In this document: one piece after another, positions 44,228 to 53,740 of the stretch
Layout of the letters: each line of letters starts with the position of its first letter
Position numbering within the stretch: the stretch's first letter is position 1
Notes under the pieces: model-generated
Databases searched by the model: none
Seen by the model: only the letters and a program-made list of their open reading frames with translations
Told to the model about the DNA's origin: nothing
Source: Novosphingobium profundi
GTDB lineage: Bacteria; Pseudomonadota; Alphaproteobacteria; Sphingomonadales; Sphingomonadaceae
NCBI RefSeq assembly: GCF_020524485.1
Contig: NZ_JAIVLF010000001.1
Coordinates: 1,302,001-1,366,000 of the forward strand
DNA length: 64,000 nt
Direction of reading: 5' to 3'
Translations under genes and position numbers: made by a program

Positions 44228-47200
44228 ATGGCACGCTATTTCATCGACAGACCCATCTTCGCATGGGTCATCGCCATTGTCGCGATGATGTTCGGCATCC
44301 TCGCGATCCGCAGCCTTCCGGTCTCGCAGTTCCCCGAGATCGCGCCGCCCACGGTCACCATCAACGCGACCTATCCGGGCGCGGATGCGGACACGCTGGA
44401 GCAGACGACCACGCAGATCATCGAGCAGCAGCTCAAGGGCATCGATAACCTGCGCTACTTCTCCTCGCAGTCCTCCTCGGCGGGTGCGGTGACGATTACG
44501 CTGACCTTCGAGCAGGGCACCGACCCCGACATCGCGCAGGTCCAGGTGCAGAACAAGCTGCAGGCCGCGCAGTCGCTGCTGCCTCAGCCGGTGCAGCGCC
44601 AGGGCGTGACCGTCGCCAAGTCGGCGGCGAGCTTCCTGGTTGTCGTCGGCCTCTATTCCGAAGACGGCAGCCACAGCGCCAACGACCTTTCGGACTACGT
44701 CGTCAGCCAGGTCCAGGACCCGGTCAGCCGCATCAACGGCGTGGGTGAGCTCATGGTCTTCGGCACCCAGTACGCGATGCGCGTCTGGGTCGATCCGCTC
44801 AAGCTGCGCAGCTACAACCTCACCATGGGCGACGTGCGCGCCGCGATCGAGGCCCAGAACGCGCAGGTTTCGGCAGGCCAGATCGGCCAGCTGCCGGCCT
44901 CCAAGGAGCAGCAGCTCAACGCGACCGTCTCGGTCCAGTCGCGCCTGACCTCGCCCGACGAATTCGACAACATCCGCCTGGCCACCAACGCGGGCGGCGG
45001 TGTCGTGCGTCTGAGCGATGTCGCGCGCACCGAGCTGGGCGCGGATACCTACGGCTTCGACGTCCAGTACAACGGCAAGCCTGCCTCGGGCTTCGGTGTG
45101 CGCCTGGCCTCGGGGGCGAACGCGCTCGACACGGTCGAGGCGGTCAAGGAAGAGGTTTCGCGCATCTCCGAAGGCTTCCCGCCTGACGTGAAGGTCGTCT
45201 ACCCTTACGACACCACGCCGTTCGTGCGTCTCTCGGTCGAGCAGGTGATCCACACGCTCGTCGAGGCGGTCGTGCTCGTCTTCCTCGTCATGTTCCTGTT
45301 CCTGCAGAACTGGCGCGCGACCCTGATCCCGACCATCGCGGTTCCGGTCGTCCTTCTGGGTACTTTCGGGATCATGGCGGGGATGGGCTACACCATCAAC
45401 CAGCTCACCTTGTTCGGCATGGTGCTGGCAATCGGTCTCCTCGTCGACGACGCCATCGTCGTGGTCGAGAACGTCGAACGTCTGATCCAGACCGAGCACC
45501 TCTCGCCCAAGGACGCGGCGCGAAAGTCCATGGACGAGATCAGCGGCGCGCTGATCGGTATTGCCATGGTGCTGTCCGCGGTGTTCCTGCCGATGGCCTT
45601 CCAGAGCGGTTCCACCGGCGTCATCTTCCGCCAGTTCTCGCTCACCATCGTCTCCTCGATGGTGCTCTCGGTGCTGGTTGCGCTGATCCTGACCCCGGCG
45701 CTGTGCGCCACGATCCTCAAACCCCACGATCCGTCCAAGCTGGAAGGCAATGGCCTGCTGGCGCGCTTCTTCCGCTGGTTCAACGAGACCTTCGATCGCG
45801 GTACGGACCGCTATGAGAAGGGCGTCAAGCGCACCGCGCGCAGCTGGAAGCGTTCGGGCCTCCTCTACCTTCTGCTGGTTGCGGGTGTGGGCCTCATCTT
45901 CTTCCGTCTTCCCGGAGGCTTCCTTCCGGACGAGGACCAGGGCGTCGTCCTGACCCAGGTCATGGCGCCTCCGGGCTCGACCCTGCCGCGCACCGAGGAA
46001 GCGCTCAAGGAAGTGCGTCGCCACTTCCTCGAAGACGAGAAGGACAACGTCCAGGCGGTGTTCACGATTTCGGGCTTCTCGTTCATGGGCCGCGGCCAGA
46101 ACACGGCCATCGCCTTCGTGCGCCTGAAGGACTGGGAAGAGCGTTCGGGCAGCGAGAACGCGGCGCAGGCCATCGTCGGCCGCGCCATGGGGGCACTGGG
46201 TCAGTACCGCGACGCCACCATCTTCGCGCTGATCCCGCCCGCCGTCTCGGAACTGGGCAATGCCGCCGGCTTCGACGTGTGGCTGACCGACACTGATGGC
46301 ATCGGCCACGAGAAGCTGCGCGCGGCGCGCAACCAGCTGATGGGCGCGGCGATGGCCGATCCGGCGATCATGCAGGTCATGCCCGTCAGCCTCGACGATG
46401 CGCCGCAGCTCAAGGTCGATGTCGACCAGGACAAGGCCAGCGCGCTGGGCCTGGACTTGGGCACCATCAACACCGAGATCTCGACCGCCTGGGGCGGGGC
46501 CTACGTCAACGACTTCCTTGATCGGGGCCGCACCAAGCGCGTCTACCTGCAGGCGCAGGAGGAATACCGCGATTCGGCCGATGACCTGGATTCGTTCTAC
46601 GTGCGCGGGGCCGATGGCCAGATGAGCCCCTATTCGGCGTTCTCGGATGTGTCCTGGCGCAATGCACCGACCATGCTCACCCGCTACAACGGGCGGCCTG
46701 CGATGGAACTCCAGGGCGTTCCGGCCGAGGGTCTGAGTACGGGTGATGCCATGGCCAAGATGGAGGAACTCCACGCCCAGCTTCCGCCGGGGACGAGCCT
46801 CGACTGGACTGGCCTTTCCTATGAGGAACGCATGGGGGCAGGCCAGGCGCCGGCACTCTATGCGCTCTCGCTGGCGGTCGTGTTCCTGTGCCTTGCCGCG
46901 CTCTATGAAAGCTGGTCGGTGCCGATCGCGGTGATCCTCGTGGTTCCGCTCGGCGTGCTCGGCGCGCTGGGAGCTGCCTGGCTGACCGGGCTCAACAACG
47001 ACATCTACCTGCAGGTGGGCATCATCACCACGATCGGTGTCTCGGCCAAGAACGCGATCCTCATCATTGAGTTCGCCGAGGAGCGCGTGCAGTCGGGCAT
47101 GGATGCCTTCAGCGCGGCCATCGAGGCGGCCAGGCTGCGTCTGCGTCCAATCCTGATGACCTCGCTGGCCTTCGGCATCGGCGTGATCCCGCTTGCGATC

Positions 47201-47419
47201 TCCTCGGGCGCGGGTGCGGGCGGACAGAACGCCATCGGCCGTGCGGTCGTGGGCGGCATGTTCACCGCGACCGTCCTCGCGATCTTCTTCGTGCCGATGT
47301 TCTTCGTGGTCGTCAGCCATCTCTTCGGACATGGCCGCGACAACGAGACCTCGCAGGATGAAGGCAACGAAGCGAACCAGGGCGCTGCCTCGGGCAGCCA
47401 GGCCCCGGAGGGCAACTGA
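44228..47419 (+). CDS. RND multidrug efflux permease (AcrB/MexB type)
   Basis: 1063 aa, slightly longer than AcrB because of an acidic C-terminal tail. Starts MARYFIDRPIFAWVIAIVAM, the AcrB opening. The proton-relay aspartates are D407 and D408, the same numbers as in E. coli AcrB (GLLVDDAIVVVENVER). Drug-binding pocket regions and the exit funnel are present without gaps. It exports lipophilic drugs, dyes and bile-like compounds with its adaptor and outer-membrane partner. Lies mid-operon, one base before the next start. Confidence 0.97.
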   Translation: MARYFIDRPIFAWVIAIVAMMFGILAIRSLPVSQFPEIAPPTVTINATYPGADADTLEQTTTQIIEQQLKGIDNLRYFSSQSSSAGAVTITLTFEQGTDPDIAQVQVQNKLQAAQSLLPQPVQRQGVTVAKSAASFLVVVGLYSEDGSHSANDLSDYVVSQVQDPVSRINGVGELMVFGTQYAMRVWVDPLKLRSYNLTMGDVRAAIEAQNAQVSAGQIGQLPASKEQQLNATVSVQSRLTSPDEFDNIRLATNAGGGVVRLSDVARTELGADTYGFDVQYNGKPASGFGVRLASGANALDTVEAVKEEVSRISEGFPPDVKVVYPYDTTPFVRLSVEQVIHTLVEAVVLVFLVMFLFLQNWRATLIPTIAVPVVLLGTFGIMAGMGYTINQLTLFGMVLAIGLLVDDAIVVVENVERLIQTEHLSPKDAARKSMDEISGALIGIAMVLSAVFLPMAFQSGSTGVIFRQFSLTIVSSMVLSVLVALILTPALCATILKPHDPSKLEGNGLLARFFRWFNETFDRGTDRYEKGVKRTARSWKRSGLLYLLLVAGVGLIFFRLPGGFLPDEDQGVVLTQVMAPPGSTLPRTEEALKEVRRHFLEDEKDNVQAVFTISGFSFMGRGQNTAIAFVRLKDWEERSGSENAAQAIVGRAMGALGQYRDATIFALIPPAVSELGNAAGFDVWLTDTDGIGHEKLRAARNQLMGAAMADPAIMQVMPVSLDDAPQLKVDVDQDKASALGLDLGTINTEISTAWGGAYVNDFLDRGRTKRVYLQAQEEYRDSADDLDSFYVRGADGQMSPYSAFSDVSWRNAPTMLTRYNGRPAMELQGVPAEGLSTGDAMAKMEELHAQLPPGTSLDWTGLSYEERMGAGQAPALYALSLAVVFLCLAALYESWSVPIAVILVVPLGVLGALGAAWLTGLNNDIYLQVGIITTIGVSAKNAILIIEFAEERVQSGMDAFSAAIEAARLRLRPILMTSLAFGIGVIPLAISSGAGAGGQNAIGRAVVGGMFTATVLAIFFVPMFFVVVSHLFGHGRDNETSQDEGNEANQGAASGSQAPEGN

Positions 47420-47420
47420 G

Positions 47421-48863
47421 ATGAAGACACGCATTCTACCGATCGCGGCGGGCGCGCTGCTCCTGGCCGGGTGCAACATGGCACCCGACTATGAGCGGCC
47501 GACCGGCGCCATTCCCCAGGCCATGCCGCAGGGCGGGGTCTACCCGAGTGCGGCAAGCGATGCCCCGGACATGTCGCGCACGGGCTGGCAGGACTTCTTC
47601 CTTGAAGAACGTCTGCGCCAGGTCATCGCGATGGGGCTGGAGGAGAACCGGGATCTGCGCATCGCGGCGGCTAATGTCCTCCAGGCCCGTGCCCAGTTCA
47701 CCACCCAGCGCGCGGCGCTCTTCCCGACGCTGAGCGCGGGGGGGACGGGCACCTACACCAACAACTTCGCGGCAATGACGGGCCAGACCCAGAATGCCGG
47801 AGACATCGAGATTTACCAGGGAACCCTGGGCATCTCGGCCTTCGAGCTTGATCTGTTCGGGCGCGTGCGCAACCAGTCGCGTGCGGCGCAGGAGCAGTTC
47901 TTCGCCAGCGAGGAAGCGCAGCGCTCCACCCGCATCAGCCTGATCGCGGAGATCGCCAACGCCTGGCTGACGATGGCGAGCGACGCCGACCAACTGGCAC
48001 TTGCCCGCCGGACCAAGGATGCCTTCGAGAAGACGCTCGACCTCACCCGCGCGCAGTTCGAGATCGGCACCGGTAGCGAGCTGCAGGTGCGCCAGGCTGA
48101 AACCAGCTACGAGGGCGCGGTCAACGACATCGCCGTTCTCGAGACTGCGCTGGCGCAGGACCAGAACGCGCTCAATCTGCTGGCCGGGACAACCGTTCCG
48201 CGCGAACTTCTACCCTCGACGCTGGGCACCGAGGATCTGGTGCGCCAGGATCTTCCGGTGGGGCTGTCTTCCGACGTTCTCCTCTCGCGTCCCGACGTGC
48301 TCCAGGCCGAGCACCAGCTGATTGCCGAGAACGCGAACATCGGTGCGGCGCGTGCAGCGTTCTTCCCGACGATCTCGCTGACGGGCACGCTGGGCACGAT
48401 CAGCACCGCGCTGTCCGGGCTCTTCAAGGACGGAAGCTACACCTACAATGCCTCGCCTTCGGCCAGCTTGCCGCTGTTCGATGGTGGCGCGCGTTCGGGC
48501 AACCTGGCCTATGCCAAGGCGTCCAAGCAGGCTGCGGTGGCCACGTACGAGAAGGCGATCCAGACCGCGTTTCGCGAAGTCAGCGATGCCCTTGCCCAGC
48601 GTGGCCGCATCAACGAACAGGTCATGGCGCAGATGCGCCGGACCAAGGCAGCGCAGGTCTCGGCCAACCTTGCCGAGGCACGGTTCCGTAGCGGCGTGGA
48701 TTCGTTCCTGACGACGCTCGACAGCCAGCGCACGGCCTATGCTGCTGAACAGCAGCTTGTGAACACGCGGCTGCTGGAAGCGACCAACCTGATCGAGCTC
48801 TACCGCTCGCTCGGGGGCGGGGCCGATGTCGTGCTTGAGGACGAGGCTGGCGCGACCGACTAA
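47421..48863 (+). CDS. RND outer-membrane channel lipoprotein (OprM type)
   Basis: 480 aa. Lipoprotein signal (ILPIAAGALLLAGC) followed by NMAPDYERPTGAIP. TolC-family repeats are seen in QDFFLEERLRQVIAMGLEEN and in LLSRPDVLQAEHQLIAENAN. Start ATG 47421 lies one base after the permease stop with GGAGGG at 8 bases; earlier in-frame codons are inside the permease gene. Last gene of the TetR-controlled operon, followed by a strong terminator. Confidence 0.95.
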   Translation: MKTRILPIAAGALLLAGCNMAPDYERPTGAIPQAMPQGGVYPSAASDAPDMSRTGWQDFFLEERLRQVIAMGLEENRDLRIAAANVLQARAQFTTQRAALFPTLSAGGTGTYTNNFAAMTGQTQNAGDIEIYQGTLGISAFELDLFGRVRNQSRAAQEQFFASEEAQRSTRISLIAEIANAWLTMASDADQLALARRTKDAFEKTLDLTRAQFEIGTGSELQVRQAETSYEGAVNDIAVLETALAQDQNALNLLAGTTVPRELLPSTLGTEDLVRQDLPVGLSSDVLLSRPDVLQAEHQLIAENANIGAARAAFFPTISLTGTLGTISTALSGLFKDGSYTYNASPSASLPLFDGGARSGNLAYAKASKQAAVATYEKAIQTAFREVSDALAQRGRINEQVMAQMRRTKAAQVSANLAEARFRSGVDSFLTTLDSQRTAYAAEQQLVNTRLLEATNLIELYRSLGGGADVVLEDEAGATD

Positions 48864-48885
48864 GTCGCACGAGACTGACGCCCAT

Positions 48886-48930
48886 ACGAAAACGCCTCTT
48901 CGTCCGGAATGGACGGAGAGGCGTTTTCGT
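48886..48930. terminator. strong bidirectional terminator
   Basis: ACGAAAACGCCTCT (48886-48899) pairs perfectly with AGAGGCGTTTTCGT (48917-48930), extended by CGTCC/GGACG around a GGAAT loop. A- and T-runs on the two sides let it act for both the pump operon and the convergent GGDEF gene. Confidence 0.88.
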
Positions 48931-48946
48931 GTGCGGGCAGGGCGGA

Positions 48947-50758
48947 TCAGCTCGCCCGGCGCTCGTCCTTGCGGGGCTGGGCGGCCTCGACGCGGTTTCG
49001 TCCCAGGTCCTTGGCGCGGTAGAGCGCCGCGTCGGCGGTGCGCAGAAGCTTGGCGGCCGGGCAATGGTCCGGTGTGGTCGCCAGTCCGATCGAGACGGTG
49101 ACCGGGCCGAGCGGCTCCCCATGATGCAGGATTTCGAGGCCGCCGATCCGAGTGCGCAGATCCTCGGCGCGCTCCATCGCCTGCGCGCTGTCGGCGCCGG
49201 GCAGCATGACGAGGAATTCCTCGCCGCCGTATCGGAAGATACGGGTGTCCTCGCGCATTGCCTGGCGCAGCGCGGCGCCCACGGCGCGCAGGACCGAATC
49301 GCCAGCCTCGTGGCCAAAGCCATCGTTGATGCGCTTGAAGTGGTCGATGTCCAGCATCAGGAAGGAAAGGGCTGTCGCATCCCGTTCCGCCTTGGCCAGC
49401 GTGAGGGGCAGTTCCTCTTCGAAATTGCGGCGGTTGGATAGCCCGGTCAGCGAATCGGTGAGCGCCATGGCCTGGAGCCGCTCGCGCAGCCGCAGGTTGG
49501 AGAGCGCGAGGCCGATATTCTCGCTCAGCATCTGGAGATAGTTTTCCGGGAAGCGCTGCTCGCCGCGGGCTTTACGCGATTCGAAATAGATCAGCCCCAG
49601 CGTCTGGCGCTGCGCAATCAGCGGCAGGCAGAGCGTATCGGGAAGCGCGTCCGCGCCGTCCAGATCCAGGTGCGCGCAGGGCACGTCGATGGTCTCGCCC
49701 GCCGGGCGGTGCGGCAGGCCGCGACGAAGCGCCCAGCAGTCCAGCGTCGAGAACGCGGAGCCCGAGTGCTGCGGGTCAAGCCAGTTTCCGGTTTCCTCCA
49801 GGCGATTGCTGTCCGGGTCGAGCACATAGAGCCGTCCTGCAAAGCCGGGCACGATCTCGGGTACGAAGCGTTGGACCACGTCGGTCAGCGCATCGAGCGT
49901 GTCGCAGCCCTGCATGCGCTGGGTCATGCGGGCGAGCAGGGCACGTGAGGCGCGTTCGGCCTCCTGGACGGCTTCGAGGCGCTGACGCTCGATGCCGTTC
50001 TCGCGGAACACGCGGATCGCCTGGGCCATGTCGCCGATCTCGTCGACATCCTCGTACGTCGGCGGTTCCACGCCGTAGTCCTGCGCGGCGAGACGGTTGA
50101 CGACGTCGGAGAGGCGCACCACCGGGCGCAGGACCCGCCGCTTGAACACGAAGTAGAGGACGCACAGGAACAGGAAGGCGGTGATTGCCAGCATGAATTC
50201 GGAAGTCGTGCGCCAGATACGGGAGATTCGGGTCGCCTCGGCGATCTCGATTTCGGTACGTTGGTCGAGCTGCTCCTGAAAGCGTTCGACCATGGTGATG
50301 GCGCGATCGAGTTCGCGTTCGTATTCGGCCCCGAACAGGATCTGGCGCGCGCGCGGCGTGTTGCCATCGGCCTGCGCGGCGAGCGCCTCTGTCTGTTCAT
50401 CGCGCAGCGAATCGGCCCAGCGCAGGCCTTCGCGTAGGACCGCGAGTTCTGCTGGCGTAGCCCCGGCCTTGGCGATCCGGCGCAGCCGTTCTTCCAGCTT
50501 GTCGGTATCGGTGGCTTCGCGGGCGTAGAGTACCTGGTAGGTGGCATCGCCGGTGTTGAGGTACTGGCGCGCGCGATCGGTCAGCCGATAGACGTCCTCG
50601 GCAAGCCGCTCGGTCGCGCGGTCGAGGGCAAAGCGGCGCTCCACGGCGACACGCTCGTGCTCCTGCGCGCTGGAGGAGAGGAGCATCGTGGCGCCGGACA
50701 CGATCGTGAGGAGAACCGTGGCCCCGTAGGCCCAGTTGGTGATGGTAGCGAGCCGCAT
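48947..50758 (-). CDS. membrane diguanylate cyclase (HAMP-GAF-like-GGDEF)
   Basis: 603 aa. Two membrane segments (about residues 8-28 and 190-208) enclose a helical periplasmic sensor of about 160 residues. A HAMP domain (VLRPVVRLSDVVNRLAAQDYG), a GAF-like domain (about 275-425) and a GGDEF domain follow (from about 435). The catalytic signature is intact, RYGGEEFLVM, preceded by DIDHFKRINDGFGHEAGD, so it should make cyclic di-GMP. The product-inhibition site, normally RxxD five residues before GGEEF, reads RxxT, so feedback inhibition is probably weak or lost. Divergent only from the candidate small RNA; no receiver or EAL domain. Confidence 0.93.
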   Translation of the reverse strand: MRLATITNWAYGATVLLTIVSGATMLLSSSAQEHERVAVERRFALDRATERLAEDVYRLTDRARQYLNTGDATYQVLYAREATDTDKLEERLRRIAKAGATPAELAVLREGLRWADSLRDEQTEALAAQADGNTPRARQILFGAEYERELDRAITMVERFQEQLDQRTEIEIAEATRISRIWRTTSEFMLAITAFLFLCVLYFVFKRRVLRPVVRLSDVVNRLAAQDYGVEPPTYEDVDEIGDMAQAIRVFRENGIERQRLEAVQEAERASRALLARMTQRMQGCDTLDALTDVVQRFVPEIVPGFAGRLYVLDPDSNRLEETGNWLDPQHSGSAFSTLDCWALRRGLPHRPAGETIDVPCAHLDLDGADALPDTLCLPLIAQRQTLGLIYFESRKARGEQRFPENYLQMLSENIGLALSNLRLRERLQAMALTDSLTGLSNRRNFEEELPLTLAKAERDATALSFLMLDIDHFKRINDGFGHEAGDSVLRAVGAALRQAMREDTRIFRYGGEEFLVMLPGADSAQAMERAEDLRTRIGGLEILHHGEPLGPVTVSIGLATTPDHCPAAKLLRTADAALYRAKDLGRNRVEAAQPRKDERRAS

Positions 50759-50808
50759 GGTCCTCGGCGGTTAGGAGCAGGGTGCTGAATTTCTTCTTAA
50801 GCCCCACG

Positions 50809-50824
50809 TATTCTCATAAGAATA
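50809..50824. repeat. 16-bp dyad upstream of the GGDEF gene
   Basis: TATTCTCATAAGAATA has 6-base perfect arms around CATA. It lies about 50 bases upstream of the diguanylate cyclase start and just before the candidate small RNA, so it may be an operator for either. Confidence 0.5.
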
Positions 50825-50877
50825 GCACGCAAGGAGCCCGCCGCGACAGTCTTATGGCAAGGGGAGTTCGCCCGTAC

Positions 50878-50948
50878 CCGGCCAAGCTGGCCGGTGAACG
50901 ATGATCTCGACAGTTTGGGGAGGGCGATGGCCCTCGGAACTCTTTTTT
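50878..50948 (+). ncRNA. candidate small RNA or orphan terminator element, copy A
   Basis: On the plus strand, opposite to both flanking genes, a 7-bp hairpin (CCGGCCA-AGC-TGGCCGG, 50878-50894) is followed by a linker ending CAGTTTGGGGA. A terminator hairpin (GAGGGC-GATG-GCCCTC, 50920-50935) and a CTTTTTT tract follow. The linker end and terminator recur at 61063-61096. Neither flanking gene is transcribed in this direction, so the terminator needs its own transcript. The 5' end and promoter cannot be placed. Confidence 0.35.
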
Positions 50949-50968
50949 CCGACACTGTAAAAAATTGA

Positions 50969-52336
50969 TTATCCGCCAAAAATCTCCGCCGGATCGGCAT
51001 TCCAGATGCCGCCCAAGAGACCCTCTGGTGCGAACAGGCGGCGGGCCAGTTCGTCGTCTTCGTGAGCGCGGGCCAGCGCCGTCAGCTCGTCGGCCATGGG
51101 GTCTTCCAGCGGGCCGTTCGCGCCGCGCAGATGGCAAAACCAGGCCTTGAGCGCAGCGAGGATGGCCGGGCAGGAGCGTCCGGCCTCATGGTTGGCTTCA
51201 AGCGTTTCGAGCCAGCGCTGCGGGATCTTCTGGCTACCGTCCATCGCGATCTGCGCGAGGCGATGCGCCAGTGCGGGATTTTCGAAGCGTGCCAGCAGGG
51301 CCTTGGCGTAGGCATCCAGGTCCTGACCGGGCGCGGGTGTCAGCGTGGGCGCGGCTTCCTTGCGCATGAGGTCCTCGATCCGCGGGCGGATGGCCGGGTC
51401 GGCCACGGCCTCGTGCACGAAGGTGTGCCCGGCGGCGAGGCCGATATAGGCGAGCGCGGAGTGCGCGCCGTTCAGCATGCGCAGCTTGGCCGCCTCGTAC
51501 GGCGTGACCTCGGCAACGATCTGCGCGCCGACATCCTCCCAGGCAGGGCGGGGTCCTGCGAAGCGATCCTCGATTACCCACTGGCTGAAGGCCTCGGTGA
51601 CGACGCAGGCTTCGTCGGCCAGGCCAAGCTGCTGGGCGACAGCCGCGCGGTCGGCGTCGGTCGTCGCGGGCACGATACGGTCGACCATCGTGCCGGGGAA
51701 GGTGCAGGTCTGTGCGATCCAGGCCCCCAGTTCGGGATCGTGATGCGCACACCATTGGCCCAGGAGCCGTTCCAGCGTGCGCCCATTGTCCGCCAGGTTG
51801 TCGCAGGACAGGAGCGTGAGGCCCGGCAGCCCCTGTGCCCGGCGGCGCGCGAGCCCTTCGCCAAGGAAGCCGTAGATCGAACCTTTATCGGCGCGCTCAA
51901 GGTCGAGGTTCCCATCGGCCTTGCGGCAATAGCCCTTCTCGGTGACAGTGAAACTGGCGATGTGCGTGTCCGGGCTCGCCAGGCGCTCGAGGATTGCGGC
52001 ACGGTCGTCCGGGCCCACGAGGACTTCGTGGACGGCACCGACCACGCGCAGGCGCGGCGCGCCCGCGCCGCGCTCCGCGACGGTGTAGAGCCCTCCTTGC
52101 GGCATCAATTGCTCGGCCACGCTGGCCGAGCGCAGCGAGACCCCGCAGATCCCCCAGCGCGTATCGCCCGCATCCATCGCGCGGTCGGTGTACCAGGCCT
52201 GGTGCGCACGGTGGAAGGCGCCGATGCCGAAGTGGATAATGCCAAGGCTGGTCTGCGCGCGGTCATGCGTGAAGCGTGTGTCCGCCGGGACGCTGGCCAG
52301 GGTCTCAGGCGACAGGCGGGGCAGGGCGTCGGTCAC
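50969..52336 (-). CDS. uxuB: D-mannonate oxidoreductase (fructuronate reductase)
   Basis: 455 aa, GTG start overlapping the uxaC stop by 4 bases (GTGA), so coupled. Long-chain mannitol dehydrogenase family: nucleotide-binding opening IIHFGIGAFHRAHQAWYTD and catalytic KLRMLNGAHSALAY (Lys, Asn and His) are intact. In this setting it reduces D-fructuronate to D-mannonate with NADH, between UxaC and ManD. Tagaturonate reductase (UxaB) is the alternative within the family, but the adjacent mannonate dehydratase argues for UxuB. An upstream in-frame ATG lies inside uxaC and is not used. Confidence 0.9.
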   Translation of the reverse strand: MTDALPRLSPETLASVPADTRFTHDRAQTSLGIIHFGIGAFHRAHQAWYTDRAMDAGDTRWGICGVSLRSASVAEQLMPQGGLYTVAERGAGAPRLRVVGAVHEVLVGPDDRAAILERLASPDTHIASFTVTEKGYCRKADGNLDLERADKGSIYGFLGEGLARRRAQGLPGLTLLSCDNLADNGRTLERLLGQWCAHHDPELGAWIAQTCTFPGTMVDRIVPATTDADRAAVAQQLGLADEACVVTEAFSQWVIEDRFAGPRPAWEDVGAQIVAEVTPYEAAKLRMLNGAHSALAYIGLAAGHTFVHEAVADPAIRPRIEDLMRKEAAPTLTPAPGQDLDAYAKALLARFENPALAHRLAQIAMDGSQKIPQRWLETLEANHEAGRSCPAILAALKAWFCHLRGANGPLEDPMADELTALARAHEDDELARRLFAPEGLLGGIWNADPAEIFGG

Positions 52337-53733
52337 AGCTTGTAGGCCTTCTTGGCAAGATCGTAAGCGAGATCGCGGGCCAGTTCGGCCGCTTCCCAGT
52401 CCTCCAGGCGGTGCTCCATGACCAGTTCGGCCAGGAAGCCGCAGTCGATCCGGCGCGCGAGGTCGTGGCGCGCGGGGATCGACAGGAAGGCGCGGGTGTC
52501 GTCGTTGAAGCCCACGGTGTTGTAGAAACCGGCGGTCTCGGTGACCGAGCGGCGGAAGCGGCGCATACCCTCGGGACTGTCGTGGAACCACCAGGCCGGG
52601 CCCAGGCGCAGGCAGGGATAGTGCCCGGCCAGCGGCGCCAGTTCGCGCGCGTAGACGCTCTCGTCCAGCGTGAAGAGGATGAGCGTGAAGCCTGCCTCGT
52701 TACCGAAACGGTCGAGCAGGGGCTTGAGTGCCCGGACGTACTCGGTCGAAACCGGAATGTCGGCGCCCTTGTCGCGCCCGAAACGCTCGAACACGCGGGC
52801 GTTGTGGTTGCGGTAGGAGCCCGGGTGGAGCTGCATGACGAGCCCGTCCTCCAGGCTCATCGCGGCCATCTCGGTCAGCATCTGGGCGCGGAAGAGTTCG
52901 GCATCTCCCGAGGTGCCCTTGCCCGAGACGACCCTGTCGAAGAGCGCTTCGGCCTCGGTGCGGGTGAGGTCGGCCGTGCGCGCGGTGGGGTGGCCGTGGT
53001 CGGTGCTCGTTGCGCCCATCCGGGCAAAGAAGGCGCGGCGCTGGCGGTGCGCGGCAAGGTAGCCTTGCCAGGTGCGGCAATCCTCGCCGGTGATCGCACT
53101 GAAGCGATCGAGATTGGCCTGAAAGCCTTCGAATTCCGGGTCGATCACCGGGTCGGGGCGGTAGGCGGTGATGACGCGGCCCTGCCAACCCGAGGCACGC
53201 ATCGCCTCATGGTGCTCCAGCGTGTCGAGCGGGCTTTCGGTGGTCGCGATGACCTCGATGTTGAAACGCTCGAACAGCGCGCGCGGTGCATAGTCCGGGC
53301 TCGCCAGCTTGTCGGTGATGGTGTCGAAGTAGAGATCGCTCGTCTCTCCCTCCAGCGCGACGTCGATCCCGAAGGCTTCGGCAAAGACCCAGTCGAGCCA
53401 GATGCGTGAAGGCGTGCCCCGGAACAGGTGGTAGCGCTCGGCAAAGAGGCGCCAGGCCGCGCGCGGATCCGCGCCCGAGCCGCCAAGGCCCAGGTCTTCA
53501 AGACGCACACCTTGCGAATAGAGCATGCGGAAGATGTAGTGATCGGGCGCGAGCAGCAGTTCGGTGGCGTTGCCGAAGGGCGCGTTGGTTGCAAACCAGC
53601 GCGGATCGGTGTGCCCGTGGGGGCTGATGATCGGCAGTCCGGCCACGCTGGCGTACAGGTCGCGAGCGAGAGTGCGCGTGGTGGGATCGGCCGGGAGCAG
53701 CCGGTCGGGATGCAGGCGTAGCGGTCGGGTCAT
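52333..53733 (-). CDS. uxaC: glucuronate/uronate isomerase
   Basis: 466 aa, the usual length. N-terminal LPIISPHGHTDPRWFA carries the metal-binding HxH of this amidohydrolase-superfamily enzyme, and the core (YFDTITDKL, LVMQLHPGSYRNHN, PCLRLGPAWWFHDSPEGM) is characteristic of UxaC. It converts D-glucuronate to D-fructuronate in the cytoplasm. It sits between the GntR regulator and uxuB on the minus strand; the 7-base gap to the regulator indicates one operon. Confidence 0.95.
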   Translation of the reverse strand: MTRPLRLHPDRLLPADPTTRTLARDLYASVAGLPIISPHGHTDPRWFATNAPFGNATELLLAPDHYIFRMLYSQGVRLEDLGLGGSGADPRAAWRLFAERYHLFRGTPSRIWLDWVFAEAFGIDVALEGETSDLYFDTITDKLASPDYAPRALFERFNIEVIATTESPLDTLEHHEAMRASGWQGRVITAYRPDPVIDPEFEGFQANLDRFSAITGEDCRTWQGYLAAHRQRRAFFARMGATSTDHGHPTARTADLTRTEAEALFDRVVSGKGTSGDAELFRAQMLTEMAAMSLEDGLVMQLHPGSYRNHNARVFERFGRDKGADIPVSTEYVRALKPLLDRFGNEAGFTLILFTLDESVYARELAPLAGHYPCLRLGPAWWFHDSPEGMRRFRRSVTETAGFYNTVGFNDDTRAFLSIPARHDLARRIDCGFLAELVMEHRLEDWEAAELARDLAYDLAKKAYKL

Positions 53734-53740
53734 GGGTGTG

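Noticed and set aside
43001..47479. Very long open frame antisense to the AcrAB-type operon
   Set aside because: It lies wholly opposite genes with clear motifs, reads as low-complexity Arg/Asp/Gly/His-rich protein, and is an effect of high GC codon bias. The same holds for long antisense frames at 16429-19713, 8900-11155, 58350-60986 and 19963-22386.
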